Counted from the stretch's first letter, positions 15,931-25,011 are shown. The stretch is DNA of 64,000 nucleotides from Kitasatospora sp. NBC_01250 (GCF_036226465.1 NZ_CP108476.1:4898001-4962000); one strand, 5' to 3'. Notes: generated from the sequence alone by a model not told the origin. Numbers and translations: made by a program.

Positions 15931-16359
15931 ATGACCGACACCAGCAGCAACACGACCACCACCACCGGCCGTTTCACCTCCACCGACTGGCAGGAGCACC
16001 CGATCGGCGCCGGCGGCACGGCCCCGCGGCTGGCCAGGGTCCGGGTCGCCAACGACTACACCGGCGGCATCGAGGCGACCGGCACCGTCTGCGAGTACAC
16101 CCTCTGCTACGCCACCGGGAAGACCGGCGCCTTCAACGGCCTCGAGCTGCTGACCGGCCGGCTCGACGGCCGCACGGGCGGCTTCGTGATCGAGCAGCGC
16201 GGCACCTTTCATGAGGACGGCAGCGTGCGCTGCGCCTTCGAGGTCGTCCCCGACTCGGGTACCGGCGAGCTGACCGGGCTGCGGGGGAGCGGTTCCTACG
16301 TCACCGTGCCCGGGGAGCCGGCGGTGTCCTACTCCTTCGGGTACCACGGCCTCGGCTGA
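15931..16359 (+). CDS. DUF3224 domain protein
   Basis: 142 residues. After a Thr-rich leader, the chain follows the small beta-barrel DUF3224 pattern: R-F-T-S-T-D-W-Q-E ... Y-T-G-G-I-E-A-T-G-T ... Y ... G-A-F-N-G-L-E-L-L-T-G-R-L-D-G-R-T-G-G-F-V-I-E-Q-R-G-T-F, then G-S-G-S-Y ... Y-S-F-G-Y. No catalytic motif is known for the family; a ligand-binding barrel is likely. Probably controlled by the divergent WYL regulator. Confidence 0.85.
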   Translation: MTDTSSNTTTTTGRFTSTDWQEHPIGAGGTAPRLARVRVANDYTGGIEATGTVCEYTLCYATGKTGAFNGLELLTGRLDGRTGGFVIEQRGTFHEDGSVRCAFEVVPDSGTGELTGLRGSGSYVTVPGEPAVSYSFGYHGLG

Positions 16360-16683
16360 CGGCCACCGCACATCTGCTCAGTTCGCCTGCCCCACAGGGC
16401 AGTTGTGCCACGGCGCGGCACTCCCGTCCGGCCCCGGGCCCGCCGAAGATTAACGGGGGAGAACTTCCCGGCCAATAGAGCTGCCGAACGGGCATCCGCT
16501 CTATCCGTGTCCAGTTCCGCACACATACGGTTGCGCCGATTGGGTGCCGAGCACGGGATCTCTACGTGACGCCCACGTGTTCTCGCCACCGCGCGGGGCC
16601 GCGGGGCGCCGGGGACGGGGCGGGTGGGCCGGGTGGGCCAAGCTGATGGCGGGCGGTCCGGGGCGGACACGGTCCGGGGCGGA
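16360..16683. other. Gene-less stretch of about 320 bp
   Basis: No convincing gene. It holds a small CTGCCC/GGGCAG hairpin near 16386-16402, which may end transcription of the DUF3224 gene, and otherwise presumably the promoter of the gene pair that follows. Nothing else stands out. Confidence 0.4.
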
Positions 16684-17169
16684 GTGCAGATCGAGCGTGT
16701 GGCGAACGGCCGTTACCAGTGGCAGCTCAAGGCACCGAACGGTCGGATCGTGGCGGTCTCCGCGATGGTGCACGAGTCGCCGCAGGAGGCCGACCTGGCC
16801 TTTGCCGCGTTACGGGGGTACGCGGTGGAGCTGACCGCCCGGATCACGCACGTGCGCGACGGGATCGGCTGGATCTGGGTGGTCCCGGGCCCGCGCGGGG
16901 TGCCGGAGGCGCGCTCCAGCCGGGCCTACGAGCGCTATGCGACCTGCCAGAACGCGTTCCGCCGGTTCACCGCGCTGCTGGAACGCCAGCCGGCCGGCGG
17001 GTCCGCGGCCCGCCCGGGGGCCGACCCGACGGCTCGGGCGGTCGACCCGCCGGCCCACTCGACGGCTCGACCGGCGGACCCGCCGACCGCGGCGCGGGAG
17101 CGCTCCCCCCTGGCCGGGGCCGACCGGCCCGGATCGCTGAGACCGCCGAGATCCGGCGGCGATGCCTGA
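16684..17169 (+). CDS. DUF1508-like (YegP-type) protein, first of a tandem pair
   Basis: 161 residues if started at the GTG at 16684; in-frame GTGs at 16624 and 16633 would add about 20 residues. The first 60 residues (V-Q-I-E-R-V-A-N-G-R-Y-Q-W-Q-L-K-A-P-N-G-then-R-I-V-A-V-S) match the DUF1508 pattern of a W-x-L-x-A-x-N-G-x-x-I-A-x-S strand pair. A C-terminal Pro/Ala/Arg-rich tail follows from about 115. It overlaps the next gene by 8 bp; that product has the same core, so the two are probably paralogues. Function of the domain is unknown. Confidence 0.65.
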   Translation: MQIERVANGRYQWQLKAPNGRIVAVSAMVHESPQEADLAFAALRGYAVELTARITHVRDGIGWIWVVPGPRGVPEARSSRAYERYATCQNAFRRFTALLERQPAGGSAARPGADPTARAVDPPAHSTARPADPPTAARERSPLAGADRPGSLRPPRSGGDA

Positions 17170-17629
17170 ACGCCCGGCCGAACATCCGGCGGAGCGCCCG
17201 GCCGAACGCCCGGCCGGACGCCCCGCCCGCCCCGCCCCCCGCGGCCCGCGCCTGCTCGCCGTGCAGGGCGCGGGCCGACTGGTCGGCTGGTCCCTCGCCG
17301 CGAGCAACGGGCGGCAGCTCGCCAGGTCCGCCCGCCTCTACCGCTCGGAGCCCGAACTCGCCGCCGCACTGCGCGAGTTGCTGATCGAACGGGCCTCGCT
17401 GCGCTATGCCTTCGTACAGGACGCCTCGCGCGCCTGGTGCTGGTCGGCCTACCTCCCGCCGCGCACCACCCGCCCCGGCCCGCTCGCCGAGGAGCCGATC
17501 GCCCGCAGCGCCCGCGGCTATCTGCGGCGTGACCAGTGCCGCCAGGGCGTGGAGAGCTTCCGGGGCGGACTGAACGCGCTGGAGCGGGAGTTGCGGACCG
17601 TGGGCAGCGAGGGCCGGTGGCCCTGGTGA
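17162..17629 (+). CDS. DUF1508-like protein, second of a tandem pair
   Basis: 155 residues. The N-terminus is a run of E/P/A/R pseudo-repeats (P-A-E-x-P-A-E-R-P), then a core with G-W-S-L-A-A-S-N-G-R-Q-L-A-R-S-A-R-L-Y-R-S-E-P-E-L-A-A-A-L, the same W-x-L-x-A-x-N-G-x-x-x-A-x-S outline as the preceding protein. A Y-A-F-V-Q-D segment and a C-terminal helix follow, with F-R-G-G-L-N-A-L-E-R-E-L at the end. It starts 8 bp inside the previous gene. Paralogous duplication is likely; role unknown. Confidence 0.65.
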   Translation: MPERPAEHPAERPAERPAGRPARPAPRGPRLLAVQGAGRLVGWSLAASNGRQLARSARLYRSEPELAAALRELLIERASLRYAFVQDASRAWCWSAYLPPRTTRPGPLAEEPIARSARGYLRRDQCRQGVESFRGGLNALERELRTVGSEGRWPW

Positions 17630-17934
17630 CCGCCAGGTTGCCAGTTGCGACCCGAATCGCCACCGCGAGAAGAACGTCGGGCCGTGCCGGCCGCCGCTGC
17701 CCCGGGTGACGGCCGCACCGGCGGCTGCGGGGCCTGCGACTAAACCACCAAGTCGACAAAACCCAGAAGTTCACCGGTACTTGGGCCGCCCGGGACGAGG
17801 CTTCCGGCGCCGCCGCGGACTGGACAGGATCGGTCCCGCCGAGAGGGGCCAACGCGACAGCGGCCCCTGGCACCCCGGGTCCGACCCCGGACCCGGACAC
17901 GTCATGCCTGCCTCTCCCACCGGAGGAAAGCACC
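17630..17934. other. Gene-less stretch of about 300 bp before the PstS-like gene
   Basis: No gene was found. It contains one GTTCACC (17769-17775), the unit of the streptomycete PhoP-binding PHO box, but no second unit at 11-bp spacing, so it is only a weak hint of phosphate control. A good ribosome site (GGAGGAAA) lies just before the ATG at 17935. Confidence 0.35.
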
Positions 17935-18993
17935 ATGCGTCACACTGCCGCCAAGCTGTTCGCCGCCGCCGCGATCGCCACCTCGCTGGCCACCGTCGCC
18001 GCCGGCCAGGCCAGCGCCGACCCGACCGTCACCCCGGCCGCCCAGGACATCGTGGGCGTGGGTTCGGACACCATCCAGGCCGTGCTTGGCCAGTTCTCGA
18101 CCGACTACAACGCCTCGCTGACCGCCGCCGGTGACACCACCTCGCCGCGCCTGTACAGCTACGACGCCACGCCGGCCGGCAACATCACCACGAAGACCGG
18201 TGCGACCAGCATCGCCCGCCCGAACGGCTCCGGCGCCGGCATCACCGCGCTGAACAACAACACCAGCTCCACGGTGAACTTCGCCCGCTCCTCCCGCGCC
18301 CCGCAGTCGACCGACCCGAGCACCGACGACTTCGTGGCCTTCGCCCGTGACGCCGTCTCCTGGGCGGGCAAGACCGGCGGCAACGCGCCGGCCAACCTGA
18401 GCACCGCCGACCTGAACGGCATCTACACCTGCTCCATCACCAACTGGAACCAGATCACCGACGTCTCCGGCTACACCGGCCCGAACGCCGCGATCGACGC
18501 CTACATCCCGCAGGTCAACTCCGGCACCCGGGCGTTCTTCCTGCAGGCCATCGGCGGCGGCACCTCGGTCACCCCCGGCTCCTGCGTCAAGGCCTACACC
18601 CCGGAGGAGAACGAGGGCACCGACGCGGTGTTCAACGACGTCAACGCCGTCTTCCCGTACTCCGCCGCGCACTACATCGGCCAGACCGTGGGCGGTCACA
18701 CCACCACCACCGACGCCCCCGGCTACCTGTCGCTGCGCAGCGTGGACGGCACCAGCCCGATCGCCGGCAACGCGCTGAACCCGGCCTTCACCGCCACCAA
18801 CTACGGCCGCACGGTCTACAACGTGCTGCGTGACTCGGAGCTGAACGGCACCGGCACGCTCTCCACCGCGCTGCAGAACATCTTCGGCGGCACCGGCTGG
18901 ATCTGCAGCGACCCCACCGCCGCGGCCGACATCGCCAGCTACGGCTTCCAGGCCCTGCCGCTGTTCGCCTGCGGCGCCGTGACCCACTCCTGA
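17935..18993 (+). CDS. Secreted PstS-like substrate-binding protein
   Basis: 352 residues. Sec signal peptide about 1-29 (cut near G-Q-A-S-A-D) without a lipobox Cys, so the protein should be released. The mature chain has PstS landmarks: V-G-V-G-S-D-T near the start, P-N-G-S-G-A-G-I-T-A-L, F-A-R-S-S-R-A-P, and S-G-T-R-A-F-F-L. These correspond to the phosphate-binding loops of PstS, with differences, so the ligand may be phosphate or another oxyanion. A hairpin 37 bp past its stop separates it from the following genes, so it may be made separately from the transporter. Strong ribosome site GGAGGAAA. Confidence 0.8.
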   Translation: MRHTAAKLFAAAAIATSLATVAAGQASADPTVTPAAQDIVGVGSDTIQAVLGQFSTDYNASLTAAGDTTSPRLYSYDATPAGNITTKTGATSIARPNGSGAGITALNNNTSSTVNFARSSRAPQSTDPSTDDFVAFARDAVSWAGKTGGNAPANLSTADLNGIYTCSITNWNQITDVSGYTGPNAAIDAYIPQVNSGTRAFFLQAIGGGTSVTPGSCVKAYTPEENEGTDAVFNDVNAVFPYSAAHYIGQTVGGHTTTTDAPGYLSLRSVDGTSPIAGNALNPAFTATNYGRTVYNVLRDSELNGTGTLSTALQNIFGGTGWICSDPTAAADIASYGFQALPLFACGAVTHS

Positions 18994-19029
18994 TCCAACC
19001 GCTCGACCGGTAGTCGTACAGCGCCACAC

Positions 19030-19062
19030 CCGGCGGCCAGGGGAACCTCCCCTGGCCGCCGG
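19030..19062 (+). terminator. Strong hairpin after PstS-like gene
   Basis: Perfect 14-bp stem (19030-19043 with 19049-19062) and a 5-nt loop, 37 bp after the stop at 18993. No T-run, as usual for streptomycete terminators. Confidence 0.75.
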
Positions 19063-19102
19063 TCCGCTCCCCGCCCAATGCCCGTGCACGAAGGAGATCA
19101 CC

Positions 19103-19702
19103 ATGCGCCGCACCAGCGTCAGAATCGCCGCCGCCGCCGCTGTCCTCACCGCCGCCCTGGCCGTCACCGGTCCGGGCGGCAGCGCGCTGGCCGCCGCCCC
19201 GGCCACCACCACCGCCTCCGGCAGCCTGGCGGTCCAGGAGGACAGCACCTTCCTGCAGAACGCCGCCTCCAACGGCATCCTCGCCATCGCGCTGCCGAAC
19301 GCGACCCCCGGCTTCAGCGCCGCCACCGGCTTCTCGGCCACCTTCCCGGTGACCGGCGGCGCGGCGAACCTGAACGGGTTCTACGGCACCGTCCAGCTCG
19401 GCGGCGGGCTGCTGCTGGTGAACGTCACCAACGGCCGCACCGTCATCTTCACCAACCTGTCCTTCAACGCGGGCCAGTGGGCGGTCACCGGCGTGCCGCT
19501 GGGCCGGACCACCCCGGTCAAGCTGCTCGACCCGGCCCGCCCGGTCATCACGGCCGCGGGCGCCACCCAGACCCTGACCTCCAGCGACCTGGAGATCGAC
19601 GCCCAGGCCGCGAGCTACGCGGACACCAACCTCGCCACCACCTTCTTCACCGCCCGCCAGCACGCGGGCACCGGCGTGCTCACCTTCACCGCGGGCAGCT
19701 GA
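19103..19702 (+). CDS. Secreted protein of unknown function
   Basis: 199 residues with a clear Sec signal (R-R-T-S-V-R-I then A-A-A-A-A-V-L-T-A-A-L-A-V, cut near S-A-L-A-A). The mature part is rich in Thr, Asn, Ala and Gly and looks like a single beta-rich domain (F-Y-G-T-V-Q-L-G-G-G-L-L-L-V-N-V-T-N-G-R). No Cys, no lipobox, no sorting motif. Ribosome site AAGGAGA precedes the ATG. It lies between two phosphate-binding-type genes and is isolated by a hairpin on each side. I do not recognise the family; a wall or matrix protein is possible. Confidence 0.65.
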   Translation: MRRTSVRIAAAAAVLTAALAVTGPGGSALAAAPATTTASGSLAVQEDSTFLQNAASNGILAIALPNATPGFSAATGFSATFPVTGGAANLNGFYGTVQLGGGLLLVNVTNGRTVIFTNLSFNAGQWAVTGVPLGRTTPVKLLDPARPVITAAGATQTLTSSDLEIDAQAASYADTNLATTFFTARQHAGTGVLTFTAGS

Positions 19703-19780
19703 CCGACGCGGACCCCTGCCATCGGGGCCCGGTTGGGGCCTCGTACATCTGACCGGCCATCAAGCGTCATATGCCCATGG

Positions 19781-19816
19781 GCGAATGGACTCACGGGAAT
19801 CCGTGGGTCCATTCGC
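19781..19816 (+). terminator. Hairpin after secreted-protein gene
   Basis: Stem 19781-19796 with 19801-19816, 16 bp with one mismatch, loop GAAT, located between the gene ending at 19702 and the one starting at 19885. Confidence 0.75.
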
Positions 19817-19884
19817 GTGCCAGTACCCATTGCAGGCCCCGTACTCGTCGCACGCCCGCACCGTGCACTGCCGGAGGTTCCCTC

Positions 19885-22608
19885 ATGAGAGTCCGAGACC
19901 GAAGCCCGAGAGGGCTCGGGTGGTGGGCCAGAGCCTGGCTGTCCACCACCGTCGCCTGGGCGGTCCTCGCCCTGCTCGCGGTGCTGCCGCTGAGCCTGGG
20001 CACCGTCCAGTCGGCTCGGGCGGACTCGGGGCCGGTGACCGTCCAGGGGCCGGCCCTCTGGCAGCCGGCCAAGGGGACCTACGGGCCGAACGGCAGCGTG
20101 ACCGCGGCCGCGACCGGCAATCTGACCGACCAGGTCGTCCACGTGTCCTGGAAGGGGTTCACCCCCAGCGTCTACACGGCCAACGGTGCGCAGGCCACCA
20201 ACGTCCAGCCGCGCAGCAGCACGGTGCGCTACGCGGTGCGCGTCTACGAGTGCCGCGGGACCGACCCGCAGGTGACGGACTGCTACGGCTCGACCCTCTA
20301 CGGCGGCGACCGGACCAAGGGCTTCCAGCAGCCCGGACGCCCGGCCGGCACGACCACGCCCGACCTGCCCACGAACATGGTGATGGGGGTGACCGGGGCG
20401 GACGGCACGGGGGCGGCGGACATCGAGACCTGGACCTCGCAGCAGAGCCCCTCGCTCGGCTGCGACTCCACCCACCCCTGCTCGATCGTGGTGGAGCCCA
20501 ACTACGGTGGCGACAGCCGCGGTCTCACCGCCTACCTGGGCCACGACAAGACCGGCGCGCTCCACTGCGACGTGCACACCTACGACACCGTGAGCGGCCT
20601 CGACCTGGCCACCGACTCGGAGCTGTTCAGCCAGAACTACGTGAACCGGAACGCCTCGGGCGAGGGGTGCGCCTGGAACGAGCGGACCGTCGTGCCGCTC
20701 TCCTTCGCACCGACCGCCGACAGCTGCAAGGCCGCGAGCGCGGACTTCGCGACCGCCGGCCTGCCGATGGCCGAGCGCGCGATCCAGCAGTGGCGGGCGG
20801 GTGCCTGCCTGGCCGCATCGCCGATCTACGCGGGCTACACCTCCCAGGGCGAGCCGCAGGCGCGGCAGACCTTCCTCGGGGGTGGTGGCGCCGAAGTGGC
20901 GCTGACCTCCCGGCCCGACACCGCCCCGGCGCCCCGGCCCTACGTCTACGTGCCGCTCGCCAACTCCGCCGTCTCCGTGGTGTTCGAGGTGGACGACCCG
21001 GCAACCGGCCGGCAGATCCGGCAACTGCGGCTGAACGCACGGCTGCTGGCCAAGGAGCTCACCCAGTCCTACTCGCAGTCCCCAGCCGGTTTCGCGCCGG
21101 CCTCGGTGGCCGGCAACCCGCGCTGCCTCTTCGAGGACCCGGAGTTCCTGGCGCTCAACCCGGCGAGCTCGATCGCCCCGCTCCAGTGGCCGGCCTGCGA
21201 CACCAGCAACCCGCAGAGCCTGCCGATCGTGGTCGGCAACTCGACCGACATGGTCCACCAGCTCACCGGCTGGATCGCGGCCGACCCCGACGCGGCCGCC
21301 TTCCTGCAGGGCTCGGCCGACCCGTGGGGCATGCACGTCGACCCGTACTACCAGCGTCCCGCCTTCTCCGGCTACCCGGTCGACACGCTGATCCCGCAGG
21401 ACAGCACCGGCTACGTCAGCCCACCGCCGACCGGTGCGGACAACCACATGAAGCAGTACGAGTGGTCGCCGGTGCTCAGCGGTCTCACGGACACCGTGCG
21501 ACACCTCCTGTCGGACCAGCCGACCTGCCTGCTGGTCCTGAAGGACGGCACCGGCTCGAACCCGCACTGCCCGGCCCCCTTCGTCGGCCAGCGCCAGCTG
21601 ATCGGCATCATCGACAGCGCCGACGCCGAGGCCTACAGCCTGCCGGAGGCCCAACTCCTCAACCAGCAGGGCTCCTTCGTGGCGCCCTTGATCGGCTCGA
21701 TGCAGGCCGCCGTCAACGACATGCCGGTGGACCCGAAGACCTACACCCAGCAACTGCCGTACGGCGCACCGGGGACGAGCTACGCGAGCGACCCGAACGC
21801 CTACCCGCTGACCATGGTGCAGTACGCGATGGCGCCGACCTCCGGCCTGAACACCGCCAAGGCGACGGCGGTCTCGCAGTTCCTCCAGCAGGTCACCGAC
21901 CTCGGGGGCGGCCAGCTCTACGGCAGTGCGCCCGGTCGGCTCGGGCCCGGCTACACCGATCTGACGCCAAGTCAGCAGGGCTTCGCGCAGGACGCCGTCC
22001 AGCACGTCGCGGCCCAGGACAGCGCACTGCCGGGCAACCAGACCGGCCCGACCCCGCCGCCGACCACCCCGCCCGCGACCCCGCCCACCAGCGCCGCGGC
22101 GACCCCGCCCGCGAGCACCCCGGCCATCCCGGTCACTGCGGTGTCCACCGGCGACCAGCCGTCCGCGCCCGCGGCGGCCTCCCAGCCGGACACCTCCGGG
22201 GGCACGGCAGGAGGCTCCGGTCTCACCGCCGCGCCCGCCGACTCCGGCTCCGGCAACGGTCTTTCGGGCCAGGGCGCCGGCACCGGCGGTGGCCTCGGCA
22301 CGGGCGCCGACGGCGGCTCCGGTGCGACCCCGCCCGCCGACACCGCCCCGTCCACCGCCTCCCCGGCCGCCACGGCCTCGCCCGGTCCGAGCACCACCGA
22401 GCCCGCCACCGCCCCGGTCGCGGTGATCGGCACCCCGGCGCCCGACCGGGCCGGGGTGGCCCGGGTGCTGCTGCCCGTGGTGCTGATCACCGGCGCGGTG
22501 CTGCTGGTCGGCGGCCCGGCGGGGCTGGTCCTCGGCGGGACGCCGGCCGGGGCCCGGGTGGTCGCCAGGCTGCGCGGCGCCATCGGCCGCGGCGGACCGT
22601 CGGCCTAG
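19885..22608 (+). CDS. Large membrane-anchored surface protein of the Pst-like operon
   Basis: 907 residues from the ATG at 19885 (GGAGG upstream). Signal peptide about 1-46 ending S-A-R-A-D-S. The extracellular part, about 47-710, contains several Cys residues and a second half resembling a binding-protein lobe (V-V-G-N-S-T-D-M-V-H-Q-L, Q-L-I-G-I-I-D-S-A-D-A-E-A-Y, Y-P-L-T-M-V-Q-Y-A-M). Residues about 710-860 are a Pro/Thr/Ser/Gly stalk, and 861-885 a membrane segment (V-V-L-I-T-G-A-V-L-L-V-G-G) followed by a basic tail. So it should stand on the outer face of the membrane, spanning the wall. No LPxTG motif. It precedes pstC by 163 bp in what looks like one operon. Ligand unknown. Confidence 0.7.
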   Translation: MRVRDRSPRGLGWWARAWLSTTVAWAVLALLAVLPLSLGTVQSARADSGPVTVQGPALWQPAKGTYGPNGSVTAAATGNLTDQVVHVSWKGFTPSVYTANGAQATNVQPRSSTVRYAVRVYECRGTDPQVTDCYGSTLYGGDRTKGFQQPGRPAGTTTPDLPTNMVMGVTGADGTGAADIETWTSQQSPSLGCDSTHPCSIVVEPNYGGDSRGLTAYLGHDKTGALHCDVHTYDTVSGLDLATDSELFSQNYVNRNASGEGCAWNERTVVPLSFAPTADSCKAASADFATAGLPMAERAIQQWRAGACLAASPIYAGYTSQGEPQARQTFLGGGGAEVALTSRPDTAPAPRPYVYVPLANSAVSVVFEVDDPATGRQIRQLRLNARLLAKELTQSYSQSPAGFAPASVAGNPRCLFEDPEFLALNPASSIAPLQWPACDTSNPQSLPIVVGNSTDMVHQLTGWIAADPDAAAFLQGSADPWGMHVDPYYQRPAFSGYPVDTLIPQDSTGYVSPPPTGADNHMKQYEWSPVLSGLTDTVRHLLSDQPTCLLVLKDGTGSNPHCPAPFVGQRQLIGIIDSADAEAYSLPEAQLLNQQGSFVAPLIGSMQAAVNDMPVDPKTYTQQLPYGAPGTSYASDPNAYPLTMVQYAMAPTSGLNTAKATAVSQFLQQVTDLGGGQLYGSAPGRLGPGYTDLTPSQQGFAQDAVQHVAAQDSALPGNQTGPTPPPTTPPATPPTSAAATPPASTPAIPVTAVSTGDQPSAPAAASQPDTSGGTAGGSGLTAAPADSGSGNGLSGQGAGTGGGLGTGADGGSGATPPADTAPSTASPAATASPGPSTTEPATAPVAVIGTPAPDRAGVARVLLPVVLITGAVLLVGGPAGLVLGGTPAGARVVARLRGAIGRGGPSA

Positions 22609-22613
22609 GGCCT

Positions 22614-22700
22614 GCCCGTCGCCCGTCGCCCGTCGCCCGTCGCCCGCTGCCCCGGTCCGCCGGTCGGCCGGCCCCTCCGTTCCGGGGGGCCCGGCCGACC
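22614..22700. repeat. GCCCGTC tandem repeat and inverted repeat between surface-protein gene and pstC
   Basis: Four exact 7-bp units GCCCGTC run 22614-22641, with a fifth altered unit after. Downstream, GGTCGGCCGG (22662-22671) pairs perfectly with CCGGCCGACC (22691-22700). The hairpin could partly end or stabilise the transcript, giving different amounts of surface protein and transporter. Confidence 0.6.
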
Positions 22701-22771
22701 GGCCCGAGGACCGCCCCTCCCCGGCTGGCCGGGGACCGCCCATCCCTTCGGAGCCGGAGAGCAGATCCGCC

Positions 22772-23806
22772 ATGACCACTGCACCGCCCGTGACACCCCC
22801 GCCACCACCCCCGCCACCACCCCCGCCGCCGGGCGCCGCCGAGCTGGACCGCCCGCGCCGGATCACCGCCCCCGCCACCCGCGGCGACCTGGTCTTCCGG
22901 ATCGCGCTGCGGCTGGCCGGCTACTCGGTCTTCGCGATCATGGGGCTGATCGCCGCCTTCCTGCTGATCCGCGGCAGCGACGCGTTCCGGGCCACCGGCT
23001 GGTCCTTCCTGACCACCCAGAAGTGGAGCCCGGCCGCGCACGTCTTCGGCATCGCGGCCGTGCTGCCGGACGGCGTGCTGATCGCGGTGGTCGCGTTGGT
23101 CTTCGCGGTGCCCGTCTCGCTGACGGCGGCGCTGTTCATCGCCGAGTACGCGCCGGTGCGGCTGCGCCGCCCGCTGACCACCATGGTCGACCTGATGGCG
23201 GCGGTGCCGAGCATCATCTACGGCCTGTGGGGGTTCTTCTTCCTCCAGCCGCGGATCCTCGGCCTGGTCCGCTGGATGGCGCTGCACCTGGGCGGCGTGC
23301 TGCCCTTCCTCAAGGTGCGCACCGGGGACATCGGCACCTCCTACACCTCCTCGACCTTCATCGCGGGCCTGGTGGTGGCGCTGATGATCATCCCGATCAT
23401 CACCTCGCTCAGCCGCGAGGTCTTCTCGCAGGCCCCGCAGGGCGAGCGGGAGGGGGCCTACGCGCTGGGCAGCACCCGGTGGGGCATGGTCCGCTCGGTG
23501 GTGCTGCCGTTCGGCCGCGGCGGGGTGATCGGCGCGGTGATGCTGGGCTTCGGGCGGGCCATGGGGGAGACCATCGCGGTCGCCCTGATCATCTCGCCGG
23601 CGTTCAAGATCACCGGCCATGTGCTGGAGGCGGGGGCCAACTCGATCTCGGCGCTGATCGCGCTGCGCTTCAGCGAGTCGGACGGGATCTCGCTCTCCGC
23701 GCTGATGGCGGCCGGCCTGGTGCTCTTCGCGCTCACCCTGGTGGTCAACGTGCTGGCGGGGGTCGTGGTCGCCCGCTCGCGCTCCGGCGCCTCGACGGCG
23801 GACTGA
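22772..23806 (+). CDS. pstC: Phosphate ABC transporter permease PstC
   Basis: 344 residues, about six membrane helices, one of the two permease subunits of a Pst-type importer. Family landmarks: S-L-T-A-A-L-F-I-A-E-Y-A-P, L-M-A-A-V-P-S-I-I-Y-G-L-W-G, and the cytoplasmic coupling loop E-G-A-Y-A-L-G-S-T-R-W then G-R-A-M-G-E-T-I-A-V-A. A P-rich leader contains 12 consecutive prolines at residues 9-20, built from a 12-bp repeat, which would need EF-P for translation. Followed 6 bp later by pstA. Ribosome site GGAGAG. Confidence 0.93.
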   Translation: MTTAPPVTPPPPPPPPPPPPGAAELDRPRRITAPATRGDLVFRIALRLAGYSVFAIMGLIAAFLLIRGSDAFRATGWSFLTTQKWSPAAHVFGIAAVLPDGVLIAVVALVFAVPVSLTAALFIAEYAPVRLRRPLTTMVDLMAAVPSIIYGLWGFFFLQPRILGLVRWMALHLGGVLPFLKVRTGDIGTSYTSSTFIAGLVVALMIIPIITSLSREVFSQAPQGEREGAYALGSTRWGMVRSVVLPFGRGGVIGAVMLGFGRAMGETIAVALIISPAFKITGHVLEAGANSISALIALRFSESDGISLSALMAAGLVLFALTLVVNVLAGVVVARSRSGASTAD

Positions 23807-23811
23807 CCGCG

Positions 23812-25011
23812 ATGGCCCACACCGAACCGCGCACCGAGAAAGGCTCGCCACCCGTGACCACCGTGCAGCTCACCGGGACCTCCGCGCCCGTCCCTGCGCC
23901 GGCCGCCGCGCCCGCGGCGCCCGAGCGCCGCCGCAAGCTCGGCGGGGTCACCCGCGCCGAGGTGGGCACCCTGTTCGCCGCCCTGGCCGGCTCGCTCGCC
24001 CTCGACTGGCTGCTCTACGAGCGGCTGCTGCCGTTCAGCGGGGCGCAGGGCTTCCTGATCCTCTGGTACCTGCTCTTCCTGGGCTTCAGCTACGCGCTCG
24101 GTGTGCTGCAGTGGCCCAGGCCGGTGGTGCGCGAGCGGCTGGTCGCCCTGGTCGCCTGGAGCTCCGGGCTGCTGCTGGCCTTCCTGATCGTCGAGCAGCT
24201 CGGCTTCCTCGCGGTCCGCGGCCTGCCCGCGGCCGAGCACGCCAACTTCCTGACCCAGACCATGAACCGCACCTCGGCGACCTCGGCGATCAGCTCGGGC
24301 GGCGCGCTGCACGCGGTGGTCGGCACGCTCGAACAGCTGGGCCTGGCCACGCTCTTCGCGGTGCCGCTGGGGATCGCGGCGGCCGTCTTCATGTCCGAGG
24401 TCGGCGGCCGCACGGCGCGGCCGGTGCGCACCCTGGTGGAGGCGATGACCGCGCTGCCGTCCATCGTCGCGGGCCTGTTCGTGCTCGGCGTGGTGATCCT
24501 CACCTTCGGTCTGGAGCCCAGCGGCTTCGCGGCCTCGCTGGCGCTCACCGTGATGATGATGCCGATCGTCACCCGGGCCGCCGAGGTGGTGATCAGGCTG
24601 GTCCCCGGCACGCTGCGGGAGGCCTCCTACGCGCTCGGCGGCAGCCAGTGGCGCACCGTGTGGAACGTCGTGCTGCCCACCGCCCGCCCGGGCCTGGCCA
24701 CCGCGGTGATCCTCGGCATGGCGCGCGGGGTCGGCGAGACCTCGCCGGTGCTGCTCACCTCGGGGGTCACCGCCGGCTTCAACGGCAACCCGTTCGCCGG
24801 CCACCAGATGAGCCTGCCGCTGTTCATCTGGACCTACGTCCGCCAGCCCTACTCCGCCATGGTGGCCCGCGGTTTCGCCGCCGGGCTCACCCTGATGGTC
24901 GTGGTGCTGGTCCTCTTCGTCACCGCGCGCCTGATCGGCGGCCGGCGTCCGGGCGACCTGAGCGGCCGTCAGCGCCGCAGGATCGCCCGTCGGGCGGCGG
25001 TCGGCCGATGA
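23812..25011 (+). CDS. pstA: Phosphate ABC transporter permease PstA
   Basis: 399 residues. The second permease, about six to eight membrane helices. PstA landmarks: G-I-A-A-A-V-F-M-S-E-V, M-T-A-L-P-S-I-V-A-G-L-F, E-A-S-Y-A-L-G-G-S-Q-W coupling loop and A-R-G-V-G-E-T-S-P-V-L-L-T. The chain is longer than PstA of E. coli (about 296) because of an N-terminal extension with extra hydrophobic segments (W-Y-L-L-F-L-G-F-S-Y-A-L). A GTG at 23854 preceded by GAAAGG is an alternative start. Its stop overlaps an upstream in-frame ATG of the next gene. Confidence 0.92.
   Translation: MAHTEPRTEKGSPPVTTVQLTGTSAPVPAPAAAPAAPERRRKLGGVTRAEVGTLFAALAGSLALDWLLYERLLPFSGAQGFLILWYLLFLGFSYALGVLQWPRPVVRERLVALVAWSSGLLLAFLIVEQLGFLAVRGLPAAEHANFLTQTMNRTSATSAISSGGALHAVVGTLEQLGLATLFAVPLGIAAAVFMSEVGGRTARPVRTLVEAMTALPSIVAGLFVLGVVILTFGLEPSGFAASLALTVMMMPIVTRAAEVVIRLVPGTLREASYALGGSQWRTVWNVVLPTARPGLATAVILGMARGVGETSPVLLTSGVTAGFNGNPFAGHQMSLPLFIWTYVRQPYSAMVARGFAAGLTLMVVVLVLFVTARLIGGRRPGDLSGRQRRRIARRAAVGR

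Noticed and set aside
17769..17775. PHO box upstream of the PstS-like gene
   Set aside because: Only one GTTCACC unit; the second unit at 11-bp spacing is missing, so it is mentioned only as a hint.
19615..22878. Long minus-strand open frame opposite the surface-protein gene
   Set aside because: Shadow frame; the plus strand has signal peptide, anchor, ribosome site and better codon positions.
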